A DNA stretch of 64,000 bases. Source: Planosporangium spinosum (GTDB lineage: Bacteria; Actinomycetota; Actinomycetes; Mycobacteriales; Micromonosporaceae). A program made the translations under genes and the position numbers. Location of the stretch: the NCBI RefSeq assembly GCF_049999945.1, contig NZ_JBLYUB010000014.1, positions 124,001-188,000 on the forward strand. Direction: 5' to 3'. Positions 61,390 to 64,000 of this stretch are shown in pieces. Numbering within the stretch: the stretch's first letter is position 1; each line of letters begins with the position of its first letter. Under the pieces are notes generated by a model. That model had not been told where the DNA came from and made no database searches. It saw only the letters and a program-made list of their open reading frames with translations.

Positions 61390-62661
61390 TCACGCCTCGT
61401 CGGCGTGGCCGATCACGTACCCCGGCCGTTCCGGGCCGAGCGGCGGCGCGGCCGGCAGGGCGGGGAACCGGTGCCGGTCATCGGTGCTCACCCTGAGACC
61501 CCAGAGATTGGCGTGGTCGGGGTCGGTGTCCCCGAGCGTGTCGAACAGCTCGCCGAGGACCTGTCCGTTCGTGTCGAGCTGGCGCCACAGCACGTTCTCC
61601 AGCTCGGCGCGGGTGAGTGCCCGTACCTCGACACCGCTGAGATCGGCGCCCGTAAGGTCGGCGTGGCGTAGGTCGGCGGCGCCGAGCCGGGTCCGCAGCA
61701 GGTGGGCGCCGGGAAGGTCGGCGTGGGGAAGACCGGCGAACCGCAGGTCCGCTTCCATCAGGCTCGCCAGGGCCAGGTTGACGCCGGCGAGGATGGCGTT
61801 GCGCAGATCGGCGCGCACCATCACCGCACGCCGGAGCACCGCCCGCGTGAGCAGGGCTCGGGTCAGGACCGCGTCGGTGAAGTCGGCCTCGGCCAGTTCG
61901 GCTCCGACCAGGCAGCCGTGGGCGAGCACACTGCCCTGGAACGCCGCGCCGGTGAGGCGGGCCCCGGTCAGGTCGGCGCCGGCCAGGTCGGTGTAGGAGA
62001 GGTCGATCGGGCGCTCCGGCCGCTGCGGCCGGCGGCCGATGACCGTCAGCGCGGCCTGGACGTCGGCGGGACACCGTACGCCGGTACGGCGCTGCGCTTC
62101 GGTACGGTCACCGTGTCCGGCGGTACCGGTCTCCCGCTCCGTGCCGGGGCGGGCGGGGCCGGGATCGGGGACGCTGACGGGGACGGGATCGCGGTCGCTG
62201 ACGGGGCGGCGCTCCCGGACGAAGGCGGCCAGCACCTGGACCACGGTGTCGTGGTCGCCGGGCGACTCCTTCATCAGGTGCTCGAGCGCGTAGACGCCGC
62301 CGATACGTTCGGTGGCCTGGGTGGAGGCGAGCAACGACACGGCCTTCGCGTACCGGTCGGTGAGCTGCCCGCGCCGGTTGAGGTAGAACGACCGGCCGGT
62401 GAAGAGCAGCGCGGTCAGCGCGGCCAGGCCGGTGGCGGCCGTCAGGAGGGTCTGCCGTACCGCGTTGATCGCATCGGCGCGCTCCTTGCCGTGCAGCGCA
62501 CCGACGGTGTCCCCGCCCACCCACCACGCCAGCGGCCCGACGACGACGGCCGTCAGCACGAGGGAGGACGCGGCGGCCAGTACGACCATGAGCGGCCGTC
62601 GCCACGCTCCCACAGTTCCCCCGGTGTCCGATGAGGATGTCCGGCGCATCGAGCATCTCAT
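61390..62661 (-). CDS. Membrane-anchored pentapeptide-repeat protein
   Basis: Two transmembrane segments (about 22-46 and 70-92) are followed by a soluble helical domain (TDRYAKAVSLLASTQATERIGGVYALEHLM) and a Pro/Arg/Asp-rich linker. Pentapeptide repeats of A(D/N)LXX type cover about 215-350 (LAGADLTGARLTGAAF, LRHADLTGADLSG), forming a right-handed quadrilateral helix. Such actinobacterial proteins are of unknown role. The start is uncertain: several ATG codons (62661, 62649, 62589) lie in frame and none has a good ribosome binding site. Confidence 0.85.
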   Translation of the reverse strand: MRCSMRRTSSSDTGGTVGAWRRPLMVVLAAASSLVLTAVVVGPLAWWVGGDTVGALHGKERADAINAVRQTLLTAATGLAALTALLFTGRSFYLNRRGQLTDRYAKAVSLLASTQATERIGGVYALEHLMKESPGDHDTVVQVLAAFVRERRPVSDRDPVPVSVPDPGPARPGTERETGTAGHGDRTEAQRRTGVRCPADVQAALTVIGRRPQRPERPIDLSYTDLAGADLTGARLTGAAFQGSVLAHGCLVGAELAEADFTDAVLTRALLTRAVLRRAVMVRADLRNAILAGVNLALASLMEADLRFAGLPHADLPGAHLLRTRLGAADLRHADLTGADLSGVEVRALTRAELENVLWRQLDTNGQVLGELFDTLGDTDPDHANLWGLRVSTDDRHRFPALPAAPPLGPERPGYVIGHADEA

Positions 62662-62685
62662 GGTGCGCGGCCGATAACGGAGTGC

Positions 62686-62770
62686 TACGGCGGTGCTGTG
62701 GATACGGCGGTGCTGCGGGTACGGCGGTGCTGCGGATACGGCGGTGCTACGGATACGGCGGTGCTACGCG
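62686..62770. repeat. 17-bp tandem array, five copies, overlapping a stop codon
   Basis: Units TACGGCGGTGCT(G/A)(T/C)G(G/C)(A/G) start at 62686, 62703, 62720, 62737 and 62754. The last unit contains the stop codon of the response regulator gene (62764-62766). The array separates this gene from the divergently placed pentapeptide-repeat gene start. Confidence 0.93.
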
Positions 62771-63453
62771 TGCGGTGGCGGCTCGCCGGAGCCGGCGGTG
62801 ACCAGGCCGCTCTCGTACGCGAACACCACGGCCTGGGCGCGGTCGCGCAGCGCCAGCTTGGTGAAAACCCGGCCGAGGTGGGTCTTCACGGTCTGCTCGG
62901 CGAGGAAGAGGGTCGCGGCGATCTCGGTGTTGGACAGGCCCCGCGCGACCAGCGTCAGGACCTCCATCTCGCGGGCGGTCAGCCCGTTGAGCCGGGCCGA
63001 CCGTGGCGGGGTGACCGGACGCCGGCGGGCGAACTCCTCGATCAGCCGGCGGGTCACCGACGGCGCCAGGAGAGCGTCACCGGCGGCCACCACGCGAACC
63101 GCCGCGATCAGGTCGGCCGGTGGGGCGTCCTTGAGCAGGAAGCCGCTCGCACCGGCCCGCAGCGCCTCGTACACGTAGTCGTCGATGTCGAAGGTCGTCA
63201 GCATGACGACCTTCGGGCGGTGCGCGACCCCCGGCGGGGGATCCAGTACCTGGCGGGCGGCCTCCAGGCCGTCCAGTTCAGGCATCCGCACGTCCATCAG
63301 GACGACGTCCGGGCGGGTACGGCGGGACGCCTCCACCGCCTCACGGCCGTTGCCGGCCTCGCCGACCACCTCGATGTCGGGCTGTGCCGCCAGCAGCGCC
63401 GCGAACCCGGCCCGCACCATCGCCAGGTCGTCGACCACGAGTACCCGGATCAT
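62764..63453 (-). CDS. NarL/LuxR-family response regulator
   Basis: The receiver domain (1-120) has VVDDLAMVRAG, phosphorylation site Asp54 in VVLMDVRMPE, and VVMLTTFDIDDYVYEAL. The LuxR helix-turn-helix (about 155-215) has LTAREMEVLTLVARGLSNTEIA and TVKTHLGRVFTKL. ATG at 63453 fits the family start; a GTG at 63477 overlapping the kinase stop (GTGA) is an alternative that would couple translation. It is the partner of the upstream histidine kinase. The target genes are unknown. The end lies in a 17-bp tandem array. Confidence 0.95.
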   Translation of the reverse strand: MIRVLVVDDLAMVRAGFAALLAAQPDIEVVGEAGNGREAVEASRRTRPDVVLMDVRMPELDGLEAARQVLDPPPGVAHRPKVVMLTTFDIDDYVYEALRAGASGFLLKDAPPADLIAAVRVVAAGDALLAPSVTRRLIEEFARRRPVTPPRSARLNGLTAREMEVLTLVARGLSNTEIAATLFLAEQTVKTHLGRVFTKLALRDRAQAVVFAYESGLVTAGSGEPPPHA

Positions 63454-63473
63454 GCGGTCACGGTAGCGGCCGC

Positions 63474-64000
63474 TCACGCCAACGGCAGCACCGCCCGCAC
63501 GCGGAACCCGCCGTCGGTGCGGGGGTGCGCCACCAGTTCCCCGCCGAGCATCGCCGCCCGCTCCCGCATGCCGGTGAGGCCGTGGCCGGTGCCGTGCCCA
63601 TCGCCGTCCGGCCCGCCGGTCACCGCCGCCGGGGCGGGTGTCCGGCCCGGCGACGGCTCGTTGTCGACCAGGACGGTCAGGTGCGCGGCGCCGCCGATGA
63701 CCTCCACACGTACCGTCGCGCCGGGCGCGTGCCGGATCACGTTGCTCAGCGCCTCCTGCACGATGCGGAACGCCGACAGGCCCACCGCGTCGGGCAGGTC
63801 CGCCGGCACCTGCCGTACCTCGAGCGAGACGGTGCAGCCCGCCCGGCGGGTCGCCTCCACCACCTCGGCCAACCGGCCCAGGTCGGGCTGCGGCGCGCGC
63901 TCCGCCCCGCTGTCGTGCCCGCGCAGGACCGCGAGCAGGCGGCGCATCTCGGTCAGGGAGTCGCGGGCCGAGTCCCCGATCGACTCGAACTCCGCTCGGG
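63474..64000 (-). CDS. Sensor histidine kinase (HisKA_3 type), C-terminal part, cut by window edge
   Basis: The frame is open through base 64000. Visible are the end of the dimerisation domain (ESIGDSARDSLTEMRRLLAVLRG) and the HATPase domain: N-box AFRIVQEALSNVIRHAPGA, a G1-like VDNEPSP region, GHGLTGMRERAAMLGGEL and the end GGFRVRAVLPLA. The phosphorylated His and sensor lie beyond the window. The ATP-lid region has an inserted GGPDGDGHGTGHG low-complexity loop. It forms a two-component system with the next gene. Confidence 0.93.
   Translation of the reverse strand, partial: RAEFESIGDSARDSLTEMRRLLAVLRGHDSGAERAPQPDLGRLAEVVEATRRAGCTVSLEVRQVPADLPDAVGLSAFRIVQEALSNVIRHAPGATVRVEVIGGAAHLTVLVDNEPSPGRTPAPAAVTGGPDGDGHGTGHGLTGMRERAAMLGGELVAHPRTDGGFRVRAVLPLA

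Overview
The window is 64 kb of very GC-rich DNA with GTG and TTG starts, ATGA/GTGA stop-start overlaps, DUF397/DUF5753 regulators, many TetR proteins and a DivIVA-like protein. This points to a filamentous actinomycete, most likely a member of the Micromonosporaceae such as Micromonospora or Actinoplanes. That placement is inferred from gene families and codon style; no rRNA, tRNA, CRISPR array, prophage or origin was seen. It reads as ordinary chromosome with one IS5-family insertion.

Left part (1-18.6 kb): a secreted GH28-like beta-helix glycosidase cut by the left edge; a maltokinase-cap-like protein; a TetR repressor divergent from two small membrane proteins, with duplicated operator-like sites; a polymerase-less LigD (phosphoesterase plus ligase); a DUF574 methyltransferase coupled to a DivIVA-like gene; a GH38 alpha-mannosidase; a DUF5753/DUF397 regulator pair divergent from an unknown 121-residue protein; a VOC protein; a SpoU rRNA/tRNA methylase; another methyltransferase; and an IS5 element whose transposase needs a -1 frameshift.

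Middle part (18.6-43 kb): a five-gene operon (lipoprotein solute-binding protein, two permeases, MalK-like ATPase, PHP-domain phosphoesterase) that looks like an import-and-hydrolyse route; a geranylgeranyl-reductase-like flavoprotein; a TetR gene divergent from an acyl-CoA dehydrogenase/acyl-CoA dehydrogenase/acyl-CoA synthetase operon; a chemoreceptor; a chitin-type AA10 LPMO; a sortase with its own predicted substrate; an Lrp regulator divergent from a branched-chain 2-oxoacid dehydrogenase operon (E1 alpha, E1 beta, E2); malate dehydrogenase; and a nitroreductase.

Right part (43-64 kb): a Tat-exported beta-propeller amidohydrolase followed by an SGNH esterase; a di-haem-like membrane protein fused to a 3Fe-4S ferredoxin; an M20 peptidase; a deacetylase-like lipoprotein coupled to a YncE-like propeller lipoprotein; DUF488; a small lipoprotein; a TetR gene divergent from a Baeyer-Villiger monooxygenase/SDR/hydrolase operon (resembling the mycobacterial mymA set) with a 20-bp palindrome between them; an overlapping methyltransferase/acyltransferase/hydrolase operon; a pentapeptide-repeat membrane protein; and a two-component pair cut by the right edge.

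A striking window-wide feature is the number of short tandem arrays (units of 6 to 36 bp), many sitting at gene junctions and some covering stop codons. Several perfect hairpins act as convincing terminators between convergent genes.
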